Assembly (NCBI GenBank): GCA_040398525.1
Contig: JBBATY010000001.1
Location: 124,001 to 188,000, forward strand
DNA: 64,000 nucleotides
Direction: 5' to 3'
Source: VFMC01 sp040398525
Lineage (GTDB): Bacteria; Actinomycetota; Acidimicrobiia; Acidimicrobiales; Ilumatobacteraceae
The notes under the pieces were generated by a model. That model ran no database searches. It saw nothing but the letters and a program-made list of their open reading frames with translations, and was not told the origin of the DNA. Position numbers and translations under genes: made by a program. Numbering within the stretch: position 1 is the stretch's first letter; every line of letters begins with the position of its first letter. Shown piece by piece: positions 33,097 to 42,161 of the stretch.

Positions 33097-35106
33097 GTGC
33101 CAACGACCGGTCCCCGAACACTCCTGCTCGGCATCGACACGGGCGGCACCTACACCGATGCCGTCATCTACGACGAGCACTCCTCGACCGTCGTGGTCAC
33201 CGCCAAGGCACCCACGACGCACCACGACCTCTCGATCGGCATCCGCGGAGCGATCGACGCCGTGCTCGAGGCCGGCAGCGTCGATCCGGCGCTGATCGAG
33301 CTGGTGTCGCTGTCGACCACCCTCGCCACCAATGCCCTCGTCGAAGGGCGTGGCCGGCCGGTGGGCGCGGTCGTCATCGGCTTCGACACCGGCGTCGTCG
33401 AGCGAGCCGGCCTCGCCGACGCGCTCGCCGGCGACCCGGTGGTGTTCCTCGACGGAGGGCACGATCCGCACGGTTCGCAGGTCGCCCCGCTCGACCTCGA
33501 AGCGCTCGCCGGCTGGGCCGGGCGGGTGAGCGACGAGGTCGACGCGTTCGCCGTCACGAGCCAGTTCAGCGTGCGCAACCCCGAGCACGAGCTCGCCGCC
33601 TCCCGGCTGTTGCGCGACCGCACGGGCCGACCCGTCACCTGCAGCCATCAGCTGTCGGCCCAGCTGAATGGGCCCAAGCGCGCCGTCACCGCGGTGCTGA
33701 ACGCCCGGCTGATCGCCATCGTGCACGACCTCGTCGGCACCACCGAGCGCACGTTGCTCGAGCACGGCATCCACGCCCCGCTGATGGTGGTCCGCGGTGA
33801 CGGTTCGCTGGTCTCGGCGAGCTTCGTCGGCGAGCGGCCGATCGAGACCATCCTGTCGGGTCCGGCGGCAAGCCTCGTCGGCGCCGCGCATCTCACCGGG
33901 CTCACCGACGCGATCATCTCCGACATCGGCGGCACCACCACCGACATCGCCGTGCTGCGCGGCGGTGTACCGGCGATCAGCGCCCACGGCGCCATGGTGG
34001 GTGGGCACCGAACGATGGTTGCCGCTGTCGACATGGCCACCCACGGCCTCGGCGGCGACAGCGAGGTCCGCCACGACGACCGCGCCGCCGGGCCCATGCT
34101 GCTGATCGGGCCGCGCCGGATCGTGCCCATCAGCGCGCTTGCGCTCACCGATGGCCCAGCAGTGCTCGACATGCTCGAGCGCCAACTGAGCGCCGACGTC
34201 CCCGCCGAGACCGACACCTTGGTGCTGCTGACCACCGACGCCGCCCGGCGGCCGCTCTCCGATCCGGCCGAGCAGCGCCTCGTCGAGCGGCTCACCGGGC
34301 CGATCACACCGGCCACCGGCATCGTCACCTCGGCCGCGACGCGCCGGGTGGTCGACCGGCTGGTGCGGCGCGGTGTGCTGCGTGTGGCGGGCTTCACTCC
34401 TACCGACGCAGCTCATGTCCTCGGGATGCAGGACACCTACCACCGGGGCGCGGCCGAACTGGCCGCAGCCGTCGTGGCCCGCCGTCGCGACCGGCTCGGC
34501 CGCGCCATCGGGGCCGATGCGCGCGCACTCGCCGAACTCACCGTCGCCACCCTGCAGCGCCGCTCGGCCGAAGCGGTGCTCACCGCCGCGTTCGTCCACG
34601 ACGGCCTGTCGCCCGACGAGGTCGGCCGCGAGGTCGTCCAGGCCGGTCTCGACCGCCGCAGCACTGCGGCACGGGTCGACATCGGGCTGGCAGTGCCGTT
34701 GGTCGCCCTCGGCGCCTCGGCCCATGCCTACTACCCGGGGGTCGCCGAGCTGTTGGGCACCCGACTCGAGGTGCCCACCCACGCCGGCGTGGCCAATGCC
34801 GTCGGCGCAGTGGTCGGTCGTGTCCGTCTGACGCGCACCTGCACGATCAGCGCACCGCAGTCCGGTCAGTACCTCGTCCACGCCGGCGACACACCCACGA
34901 TGCACACCTCGCTCGACCAGGCAGTGGCCACCGCCGAGCACGAGCTCACCGAGCGGCTCGGCGCCGACATGCGGGCAGCAGGCGCGTCGGAGTTCGAAGT
35001 CAGCCGGCAGTTCGACGAGCGAACCGTCGACGTCGACGGCATGCCGTTCTTCGTCGAGGGTGTGCTCACTCTCACCGCATCCGGTCGCCCCGACGTCGAC
35101 TCCTGA
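33097..35106 (+). CDS. Hydantoinase/oxoprolinase (HyuA-like) family protein
   Basis: The 669-residue protein has the ASKHA-type N-terminal motif 'LLLGIDTGGTYTDAVIYD', 'TLATNALVEGRG', 'LSGPAASLVGAAHL' and the second phosphate loop 'ISDIGGTTTDIAVL'. This is the HyuA subunit family (N-methylhydantoinase A, 5-oxoprolinase, acetone carboxylase beta). No HyuB partner is adjacent, and the protein stops near the usual HyuA length, so it may be one of the stand-alone members. It would use ATP to activate an amide or ketone. It is divergent from the VOC-cupin gene. Confidence 0.85.
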   Translation: MPTTGPRTLLLGIDTGGTYTDAVIYDEHSSTVVVTAKAPTTHHDLSIGIRGAIDAVLEAGSVDPALIELVSLSTTLATNALVEGRGRPVGAVVIGFDTGVVERAGLADALAGDPVVFLDGGHDPHGSQVAPLDLEALAGWAGRVSDEVDAFAVTSQFSVRNPEHELAASRLLRDRTGRPVTCSHQLSAQLNGPKRAVTAVLNARLIAIVHDLVGTTERTLLEHGIHAPLMVVRGDGSLVSASFVGERPIETILSGPAASLVGAAHLTGLTDAIISDIGGTTTDIAVLRGGVPAISAHGAMVGGHRTMVAAVDMATHGLGGDSEVRHDDRAAGPMLLIGPRRIVPISALALTDGPAVLDMLERQLSADVPAETDTLVLLTTDAARRPLSDPAEQRLVERLTGPITPATGIVTSAATRRVVDRLVRRGVLRVAGFTPTDAAHVLGMQDTYHRGAAELAAAVVARRRDRLGRAIGADARALAELTVATLQRRSAEAVLTAAFVHDGLSPDEVGREVVQAGLDRRSTAARVDIGLAVPLVALGASAHAYYPGVAELLGTRLEVPTHAGVANAVGAVVGRVRLTRTCTISAPQSGQYLVHAGDTPTMHTSLDQAVATAEHELTERLGADMRAAGASEFEVSRQFDERTVDVDGMPFFVEGVLTLTASGRPDVDS

Positions 35107-35190
35107 ACCACACGCGTCGGCCGAGCCCCGATCTGCCGCACGCGTCGCACCAGGTCAACCACTGTTCGCGCGAATTCACTCAAGTCCCGC

Positions 35191-35218
35191 TCAAGGACGC
35201 CTCGTCTCAGGCCGATGA
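35191..35218 (+). promoter_or_regulatory. Sigma-28/WhiG-like promoter upstream of the LysM-NlpC gene
   Basis: TCAAGGAC (35191-35198) and GCCGATGA (35211-35218) resemble the FliA/WhiG consensus halves TAAAGTTT and GCCGATAA, with a 12-bp spacer against the usual 11. A second CTCAAG lies 11 bp upstream (35179-35184). The ATG follows 7 nt after the -10 block. Confidence 0.45.
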
Positions 35219-35225
35219 ACTTGTC

Positions 35226-36788
35226 ATGCGCCGACGTGTGCTGCCCGCCGCAGCCCTTCTCGCCGTGCTCCCGCTGTCGGTCGACGTGCTCGTCGGCACC
35301 GCCGCCGCGGCCCAGCCGGCACGCCCTGCAGCACGACCGGCGACGGGCACCAACGGGTCATCGTCGGGCACCACGAACTACACCGTGCAGCCCGGCGACT
35401 TCCTGATCGGCATCGCCAACAAGCTCGGCATCCGCCTCGACGACCTCCTGCGGCTCAACGGCCTGTCGGCGACGAGCGTGGTGCACCCGGGCCGCGTGCT
35501 CAAGGTCCCGCTCCGGCTGGCCACCTACACGGTGAAGCCGAACGACACCATGTCGGGCATCGCCTCGCGCCACGGGATGACGATGGCCGACCTGCTCGCA
35601 ACGAACGGACTGAAGGCGTCGAGCGTCCTGTTCCCTGGCATGGTGCTGAAGGTCGCGGCGAAGGCCTCGTCGCCCGCCCCGGCCCCCAGCACCACCGTGA
35701 AGCCGGCCGCTCCCACCACGACGGCACCCAGGGTCGGCACGTCGAACAAGGTGAGCACCTACACCGTCGCGAGCGGCGACTTCCTGATCGGCATCGCCAA
35801 CAAGCTCGGCATTCGACTGGTCGACCTGCTGGCCCTCAACGGCCTCACCCTCACGAGCGCCGTGCATCCAGGCACCGTGCTCCAGGTGCCGGCCGGCACC
35901 AAGACTCCGACCACTCCGACGACGACGCCGACGACCGCTCCGCCGACCACGATCCCGGGTGCGCCCAAGCCGGGCGGCACCTACACCGTCGTCGCCGGCG
36001 ACTTCCTCCTCGGGATCGCGCGCAAGCTGAACGTGCGCTTCAGCGACCTGCTGGCGGTCAACCAGCTGGGCGCCGACAGCGTGGTGCACCCCGGCACTGT
36101 GCTCGCCGTCCCGGCGACCAAGCTTCCCCCGACCACGCCGACCACGACGGTTCCCACGCCGACGACGACCTCACCCAGCGGTGCCGTGCCGTACATCGTG
36201 CGCTCTGGCGACTCGGTGCTCGGCATCTCGTATCGCTTCGGCCTCAAGTACGGCCCGATCCTGAGGCTGAACGGGATCAGCCTCGACACGCCGCTCCAGC
36301 CCGGAGCCACCTTGCTGCTCCCCCCGGGCACGGTGATCCCTCCTACACCGACCACCACCGCACCGCCCACCACGTCGGCACCGACCACGACCGTGCCCGC
36401 GCCGAGCAACGACCCGATCGACAAGGTGGTGGCCTTCGCCAAGGCGCAGACGGGCAAGCCGTACAAGTTCTTCACCGCCGGCCCGGACACCTACGACTGC
36501 TCAGGCCTGACCCTCGCCGCCTACCTGCAGATCGGGGTCCGCCTGCCGCACCAGAGCCTGGCGCAGTCGAAGCTCGGCACCTCGATCGACTGGACGACCG
36601 AGCCGATCAAGGCCGGTGACCTCGTCTTCACGCAATCGAGCCGGGCGCCCGGGGTGATCGGCCACGTCGGCATCGCGATCAGCTCGACCCGTTGGGTGCA
36701 TGCACCTCGGGCCAACGACGTCGTCCGTGAGGGCCCATTGCCCCCGGCGAGCATGATCGTGGTCGTGCGTCGTTACGTGAACGACTGA
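35226..36788 (+). CDS. Secreted LysM (five repeats) NlpC/P60 peptidoglycan hydrolase
   Basis: The 520-residue protein has a signal peptide (MRRRVLPAAALLAVLPL to about residue 29). Five LysM domains follow, each with a 'YTVxxGD' start (about residues 52, 101, 178, 252 and 326) and a 'VLxVP' end, joined by Thr/Pro-rich linkers. The C-terminal NlpC/P60 domain (about 405-520) has catalytic Cys in 'TYDCSGLTLAAYLQIG', His in 'IGHVGIAIS' and a third residue in 'RWVHAPR'. It would cut stem peptides of the cell wall during growth, division or motility. It stands alone, with a possible sigma-28-type promoter. Confidence 0.92.
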   Translation: MRRRVLPAAALLAVLPLSVDVLVGTAAAAQPARPAARPATGTNGSSSGTTNYTVQPGDFLIGIANKLGIRLDDLLRLNGLSATSVVHPGRVLKVPLRLATYTVKPNDTMSGIASRHGMTMADLLATNGLKASSVLFPGMVLKVAAKASSPAPAPSTTVKPAAPTTTAPRVGTSNKVSTYTVASGDFLIGIANKLGIRLVDLLALNGLTLTSAVHPGTVLQVPAGTKTPTTPTTTPTTAPPTTIPGAPKPGGTYTVVAGDFLLGIARKLNVRFSDLLAVNQLGADSVVHPGTVLAVPATKLPPTTPTTTVPTPTTTSPSGAVPYIVRSGDSVLGISYRFGLKYGPILRLNGISLDTPLQPGATLLLPPGTVIPPTPTTTAPPTTSAPTTTVPAPSNDPIDKVVAFAKAQTGKPYKFFTAGPDTYDCSGLTLAAYLQIGVRLPHQSLAQSKLGTSIDWTTEPIKAGDLVFTQSSRAPGVIGHVGIAISSTRWVHAPRANDVVREGPLPPASMIVVVRRYVND

Positions 36789-36797
36789 GGCCAACGG

Positions 36798-39700
36798 TCA
36801 ACCGAGCTCGGCGAGCACCGCATCGAGCTCGTCGACGAGCACTGCCGCATCGGACGCCGTGAGCACCATCGGTGGCTTGATCTTGAGCACGTTGTCGAAC
36901 GGGCCGTCGGTCGACACGAGCACGGCCCGCTCGCGCAATGCCCCGGCCACACGGCGGGCGAGATCGGTGGCCGGCTCCTTGGTCACACGATCGGCCACCA
37001 GGTCGATCCCCAGGAACAGACCCGCACCGCGCACATCGCCGATCGCCTCATGTCGGCCCTGCAGCGCAACGAAGCCGTCGACGAGCTGTCGTCCGACCAG
37101 TGCTGCGTGGTCGAGCAGACCCTCGTCGTCGATGATGTCGAGCACGGCCAGGCCGACGCTGGCCGACACCGGGTTGCCTCCGAAGGTGCTGAAGAACTCC
37201 ATTCCGTTGGCGAAGGCGGTTGCGATCTCGGCGGTCGTGACCACTGCGCCGATCGGGTGGCCGTTGCCGATCGGCTTGCCGAGCGTGACGATGTCGGGCA
37301 CCACACCCTGGAGCTCGAACGCCCACATCGCGTCGCCGACCCGCCCGAAGCCGACCTGCACCTCGTCGGCGATGCAGAGCGCTCCGGCAGCGCGGGCGTG
37401 CGCGAAGGCCGCAGCCAGGTAGCCCGACGGGAAGACGACCTGACCGCCGCACCCCGAGATCGATTCGGCGATGAATGCTGCGGGGCCGCGTCCGGTGCGC
37501 TGCACTGCCGCCGCGCACGCCTCGGCGACCGATGCTGCGTACCGGTCGCCGGCATCGACGACGTCTCCGCCGAACCGGCCCCGGTACGGGTCGGCGAGCT
37601 CGGCAATGTGCACGTGCGCAGCCTGTGCGGCGCCACCGGCCCGCTTGAACTTGTACGCGCTGATCTCGACGAGGTCGTTGGTGTTGCCGTGGTACCCCCA
37701 GTCGAGGGCGACGACATCGTGACGCCCGGTGACCGTGCGCGCCATGCGCAACGCCAACTCGTTGGCCTCGCTGCCCGAGTTGACGAGATAGACGACGCGG
37801 AGCGGGTCCGGCAGCGTCGCGGCGAGCCGTTCGGCGTAGTCGAGGATCGTCGGGTGCAGGTACCGGGTGTTGGTGTTGAGCACCCTCGCCTGGTCGGCCA
37901 ATGCGGCCACCACGCGAGGGTGCGCGTGACCGACGTGGCACACGTTGTTCACAGCATCGATGTGCTCACGACCCGTGTGGTCGACCAGACGGGCTCCGTG
38001 GCCACGGACGATCGTGAGCGGTCGCGGGTAGCTCAGGCTGAGTGACGGGCCGAGCACCTCGCGGCGCCGCTGGAGCAGGCCACGGGTGACGCTGTCGGGG
38101 TCGACGCCGAGCGCGTCGAAGGTCTCCGGCGCGAGACCGAGCAGGAGGTTGGCGTCCGGCGCGATCGACTGCCAGATCGACATCCGGCTCCGCTCGCCCG
38201 CGCCCTCGAAGTTGCCGGAGAACGCACCGTCGTCGTCGACGAGCAGATCGGTCATCAGTTGGACGTGCACGTGCGGCGCCCAGCCACCATTCACGCGGTG
38301 ATCGCCGACCGTTGCGACGACATCGCCGGCGCCCACCTCCTGGCCGATGTGCACCATGGAGAGGGTCTCGCGCGACAGGTGCCCGTAGAGGCACCAGAAC
38401 GGACCGGCGTCGCCGGCGTGGTGCTCGAGCACCACGGTGGGGCCGTAGTCGAACGGCATGTCGTTGTCGACCAAGCTGACCACTCGCCCGGGAAGCATCG
38501 CCCGCACGGGTGTACCGGCTGCGACGAAGAGGTCGATGCCGAGATGGACCGTGCGCGGCTCGGGGGCGTCGGTGACGAACTGATCGCCCTCGTAGCAGGT
38601 GCGGTCCTCTCCGTAGGCTCCGAACGCGACCACTGCACCGTGGCGAGCCATCTCGGCGTCGAGCCAGTCGCCGTACGCCTCTGGATCGGAGAGGTGCTCC
38701 GTCCCGCTCGCACCGGCCGCAAGGCTCACGGTCATCCGTGGCGCCCGGTCGAGGTCGAACGGCAGCAGGCCTGCCGGACGGCACTCGTCCGATCGCATCC
38801 AGGCGACGACGGCATCGTGACGCGGGACGGCCCGACGGCCTGCGGCATCGCGCGCCACGAACCACCACATGTCGGGCCGCACGGCCAGGAGTCGACGAAG
38901 GAGGCGCAGCGCGGGCGCCTGCGACACGGTGAGGTAGTCGTTGTCGACGAAGCCTGTGCTGCGATGCGCCGAGATCGTCACACTCATGGCCAGCCGAGCG
39001 GCGACCAGGTCGAACAGCACCTGCAGCTCGAGGTCGTCGACCGGCATGTGCTCGACGTACCCGCCGACCACCCGGCGGGTGGTCGCCACCAGGTCGGGCA
39101 CGTCGAGCAGGGCATAGGCGAGCAGCACCGCCAACTCGCCGATCTGCCGACCGACGTGGAGGTCGCCGAAGTCGATCAACCCGGTCACGTCGTCGCCCGA
39201 CACCATCACGTTCCGGTCGTTGAGGTCGTGGTGCACCACTGCGGCGCGCAGCCGGTCGAGATGGGGTACGACCCGCCGCGCGTGCCGGTCGAACGCCCGC
39301 TCGACGAGCTCGCGGTCGGCCGGTGAGCCGATGTCGACCAACCATGCCCGGCAGCGCTGAGCATGGTCGAGGTTCCAGAGGAACTCGGGGCGATGGGCGG
39401 CGGGGTGGGCCACACCACCGAGCGCCCGCGACAGCCGCCCTGCAGCGCGCCCGAGTCGCCGTTCGAGCTCGTCCGAGCGGGTCGCCGTGGCGAGCGGCTC
39501 GCCCGGGAGCCAGCTCACGCAGCGCACCAGGTGGACGGCCCCTCCGATCGACCAGCGGTCGAGCGCCTGTCCGGTGAGCGTCGGCCGGATGCTGGGCACG
39601 GGGAGCGTGGGGTCGACACGAGCAAGGTGCTCGAGCACCGCCTCCTGCATCTCGACGAACTCGACGGGCTCGGCCGCGTTGGCGATCTTCAGCACCCAGT

Positions 39701-39890
39701 CGCCGTCGGGGGTGCTGACACGCACGTTCTGGTCGCGCTCGGAGTCGAGCGGCGTCAGCTCGCCCTCGAACCCGTAGCGCTCGCGGAGCAGGCCACGGAC
39801 CACGTCGAGCGGCAGGCACGGCGGCGGTTCGACGAACTCCGGTCCACCGAGCTCGCCGCCGACGTCAGGGGACGGCTGCGGCTCGGTCAC
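36798..39890 (-). CDS. Three-domain fusion: APH-like kinase, M23 peptidase-like domain, class III PLP enzyme
   Basis: The 1030-residue protein has three regions. Residues about 30-330 form an aminoglycoside-phosphotransferase-like kinase with 'VVHHDLNDRNVMV' (D222, N227) and 'LIDFGD' (D240). Residues about 420-560 form a LytM/M23 domain with 'HLGID' (H449, D453) and 'HVHVQ' (H540, H542), so its zinc ligands look intact. Residues about 600-1030 form a class III aminotransferase fold with 'NSGSEAN' (704-710) and Schiff-base K872 in 'TLGKPIGNG'. In vertebrates a related kinase (HYKK) and PLP phospho-lyase (AGXT2L2) degrade 5-hydroxylysine in sequence. The fusion may likewise phosphorylate an amino alcohol and then eliminate phosphate and ammonia. 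It starts with GTG in overlap with surE and has no signal peptide. Confidence 0.88.
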   Translation of the reverse strand: MTEPQPSPDVGGELGGPEFVEPPPCLPLDVVRGLLRERYGFEGELTPLDSERDQNVRVSTPDGDWVLKIANAAEPVEFVEMQEAVLEHLARVDPTLPVPSIRPTLTGQALDRWSIGGAVHLVRCVSWLPGEPLATATRSDELERRLGRAAGRLSRALGGVAHPAAHRPEFLWNLDHAQRCRAWLVDIGSPADRELVERAFDRHARRVVPHLDRLRAAVVHHDLNDRNVMVSGDDVTGLIDFGDLHVGRQIGELAVLLAYALLDVPDLVATTRRVVGGYVEHMPVDDLELQVLFDLVAARLAMSVTISAHRSTGFVDNDYLTVSQAPALRLLRRLLAVRPDMWWFVARDAAGRRAVPRHDAVVAWMRSDECRPAGLLPFDLDRAPRMTVSLAAGASGTEHLSDPEAYGDWLDAEMARHGAVVAFGAYGEDRTCYEGDQFVTDAPEPRTVHLGIDLFVAAGTPVRAMLPGRVVSLVDNDMPFDYGPTVVLEHHAGDAGPFWCLYGHLSRETLSMVHIGQEVGAGDVVATVGDHRVNGGWAPHVHVQLMTDLLVDDDGAFSGNFEGAGERSRMSIWQSIAPDANLLLGLAPETFDALGVDPDSVTRGLLQRRREVLGPSLSLSYPRPLTIVRGHGARLVDHTGREHIDAVNNVCHVGHAHPRVVAALADQARVLNTNTRYLHPTILDYAERLAATLPDPLRVVYLVNSGSEANELALRMARTVTGRHDVVALDWGYHGNTNDLVEISAYKFKRAGGAAQAAHVHIAELADPYRGRFGGDVVDAGDRYAASVAEACAAAVQRTGRGPAAFIAESISGCGGQVVFPSGYLAAAFAHARAAGALCIADEVQVGFGRVGDAMWAFELQGVVPDIVTLGKPIGNGHPIGAVVTTAEIATAFANGMEFFSTFGGNPVSASVGLAVLDIIDDEGLLDHAALVGRQLVDGFVALQGRHEAIGDVRGAGLFLGIDLVADRVTKEPATDLARRVAGALRERAVLVSTDGPFDNVLKIKPPMVLTASDAAVLVDELDAVLAELG

Positions 39891-40714
39891 GGAGCCCCGA
39901 GCAGCTCCGACAGCGACGTCTCGGCAACCTCGAGATCGCTGCGCTGCGTCGCCGTGATCCGGCTGAGGTAGGTGATCGAGACCGTGTTGCGCTCGACCGT
40001 GCCACCGTCGGTGTCGACCGGCAGCACCACCGGCTCACCCCAGGCCATCCGCACCAGGTAGGCGTCCTCGTGACCGGGCAGTTGCTCGAGCACGGCGCTC
40101 GACAGCCGACGCGGCGGATCGGTGCCCACCGCCGTGTGCCGCCATCCCTCGACCTCGTCGAGCTCGCAATTGGGCACATTGATGTTCACGACGACGGGCT
40201 CGGTGGGAAGGTCGGCCACCAACCCCTCGACGAACGCATCGGCCACCGCGGCCGCAGTGTGCCACTTCTGGCCGACGAGCATCTCCTCCCACGCCTGGCC
40301 TTCGACACCCCAGCCGGTCACCGCCTGGCTCACCGCCACACCCGAGATGTTGCCGATGCGTCCCGTGTAGGCAGCGCCGATCGTGCCCGAGTGGTAGACC
40401 GAGCGCCCCACGTTGGCGCCTGGGTTGATGCCCGACACGACCAGGTCGAACGGCGCGCCGAACGCACCGAGCCGGGCGAACATCACGCACAGCGCCGGTG
40501 GGCCGGTGACGGCCCACGCCTCGTCGACCCCATCGATGCGCACCCGGCGCACCTCCGGCCGGAGCAGGTGCAACGTGCCCAGGGCGGCGCTGGCACCGGA
40601 GTACTCGCGGTCGGGCGCGATGACGACGACCTCACCGTGGCGACGCATCGCCCGCGCAAGCACATGGAGGCCGATCGAGTCGACCCCGTCGTCGTTGGTC
40701 ACCAGGATCCGCAT
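39887..40714 (-). CDS. surE: 5'/3'-nucleotidase SurE
   Basis: The 275-residue phosphatase starts 'MRILVTNDDGVDSIGLHVLA', the SurE metal site (Asp-Asp), followed by 'APDREYSGAS' and 'VSGINPGANVGRSVYHSGTI'. It dephosphorylates nucleoside monophosphates and related compounds. The ATG at 40714 fits the conserved N-terminus. Its stop overlaps the start of the kinase-M23-PLP fusion (GTGA), an unexpected partner. The coupling suggests a phosphate-recovery or repair role in the same pathway, but that is inference. Confidence 0.93.
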   Translation of the reverse strand: MRILVTNDDGVDSIGLHVLARAMRRHGEVVVIAPDREYSGASAALGTLHLLRPEVRRVRIDGVDEAWAVTGPPALCVMFARLGAFGAPFDLVVSGINPGANVGRSVYHSGTIGAAYTGRIGNISGVAVSQAVTGWGVEGQAWEEMLVGQKWHTAAAVADAFVEGLVADLPTEPVVVNINVPNCELDEVEGWRHTAVGTDPPRRLSSAVLEQLPGHEDAYLVRMAWGEPVVLPVDTDGGTVERNTVSITYLSRITATQRSDLEVAETSLSELLGAP

Positions 40715-40817
40715 CTCTCTATCGTGCCCCAGAACGGTGCCGCCCGCCGAGCGCGCCGTCGGCCCTCGGCACAACCGGCGCCACCGACGGCACCCGATGT
40801 CGGTGAGGACCGCGCCG

Positions 40818-42161
40818 ATGCGTCACGATGGGGAGGTGCGCCTCCTCGACTCCCTCCCCCGGCCAGCATCCACACGGCTGGCCGTGCGGGTCACTCCCGA
40901 TGCGGTCCGCCGGCTGCGGGGCGGGCACCCGTGGGTGTTCGACGGCTCGATCCTCTCGGTGAGCAGGGACGGAGCCCCCGGCGACCTGGCCGTGGTGTTC
41001 GACGACGACCGTCGCTTCGTCGCGATCGGCCTGTGGGACCCAGCCTCGCCGATCCGGCTCAAGGTCCTGCACCAGGGCCGACCGGTCAGCATCGACGCCG
41101 ACTGGTTCCGCGAGCGGCTGACAGCGGCTCTCACCCGACGCCGACCACTGGTCGACTCGGCCACCTCCGCCACACCGACCACCGGCTACCGCGTGGTTCA
41201 TGGCGAGAACGACGGGCTACCGGGCCTGGTGCTCGACCGCTACGGGCATGTCGCGGTGCTCAAGCTCTACTCGGCGGCGTGGATACCGCACCTTGCGGAG
41301 CTGGTGCCGCTGCTGGTCGAGGTCGTGCCCTCACGCTCGATCGTGCTCCGCCTGGCACGGCACCTGCGGGCCGAGGGCGCCGCTCCCCTGCCCGAGGGGC
41401 TCGAGGAGGGGATCTCGTTGTTCGGGCCACCCGTGGTCGAACCCGAGCCGTTCCGCGAGCTCGGTCTGCACCTCGAGGCCGATGTGGTCCGCGGCCAGAA
41501 GACCGGCTACTTCCTCGACCAGCGCGACAACCGGGCGCGAGTCGGCGAACTGGCGAGCGGCGCCGACGTGCTCGACGTGTTCTGCTGCTCCGGCGGTTTC
41601 TCGGTCCACGCCGCGGCCGGCGGCGCCCGACGGGTGCACAGCATCGATGCCAGCCCGTTCGCCATCGAAGCCGCTCGGCGGGCGATGGCCCTGAACAGCG
41701 ACCGGCCCGAGGTCGCCGCCTGCCGGCACGAGACCACCATCGGCGAGGCGTTCGCCACGATGGAGCGCCTGGTCGCTGCACGGGCCCGGTTCGACATCGT
41801 CGTCATCGACCCTCCGTCGTTCGCCTCGACCGCCGTCGCCGTGCCTCGGGCGCTCACGTCGTACCGTCGGCTCACCACCCTCGGCCTCGGACTGGTCGCC
41901 CCGGGCGGGCTGCTCGTCCAGGCATCGTGCTCGTCGCGTGTCACCGAGGCCGACTTCGCCCGGGCTGTGCACAGCGCCGCCGGCGAGGCCGGCTTCGATC
42001 TCGACGAGGTGGCCCGCACCGGCCATCCGATCGACCACCCCATCGGCTTCCCCGAGGGCGCCTATCTGAAGGCGATCTTTGCCAGGCCGACCCGCAGGCC
42101 GTCCGTCCCGGGCGAACGGGGCAACCGGCCCGGACGCCCGACGCGGGGGACGCCTCGATGA
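40818..42161 (+). CDS. RlmI-like class I SAM-dependent RNA methyltransferase
   Basis: The 447-residue protein has an N-terminal PUA-like domain ('LRGGHPWVFDGSIL', 'GDLAVVFDDDRRFVAIGLW'), a middle segment 'ENDGLPGLVLDRYG' and a Rossmann methyltransferase domain with 'KTGYFLDQRDNR', 'VLDVFCCSGGFSVHAA', 'IDPPSFA' and 'LVQASCSSRV', in which the Cys is the likely m5C catalytic residue. Relatives (RlmI/YccW) methylate 23S rRNA cytosine. I favour the ATG at 40818, which has GGTGAGG about 9 nt upstream; 40797 is an in-frame alternative. Its stop overlaps the next gene as ATGA. Confidence 0.87.
   Translation: MRHDGEVRLLDSLPRPASTRLAVRVTPDAVRRLRGGHPWVFDGSILSVSRDGAPGDLAVVFDDDRRFVAIGLWDPASPIRLKVLHQGRPVSIDADWFRERLTAALTRRRPLVDSATSATPTTGYRVVHGENDGLPGLVLDRYGHVAVLKLYSAAWIPHLAELVPLLVEVVPSRSIVLRLARHLRAEGAAPLPEGLEEGISLFGPPVVEPEPFRELGLHLEADVVRGQKTGYFLDQRDNRARVGELASGADVLDVFCCSGGFSVHAAAGGARRVHSIDASPFAIEAARRAMALNSDRPEVAACRHETTIGEAFATMERLVAARARFDIVVIDPPSFASTAVAVPRALTSYRRLTTLGLGLVAPGGLLVQASCSSRVTEADFARAVHSAAGEAGFDLDEVARTGHPIDHPIGFPEGAYLKAIFARPTRRPSVPGERGNRPGRPTRGTPR

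Noticed and set aside
32959..34941. 660-codon minus-strand open frame over the HyuA-like gene
   Set aside because: It is a shadow of a gene with two ASKHA phosphate motifs.
35107..35160. Repeated ACGCGTCG copies in the gap before the LysM gene
   Set aside because: There are only two short copies without symmetry. I could not support an operator or attachment site.
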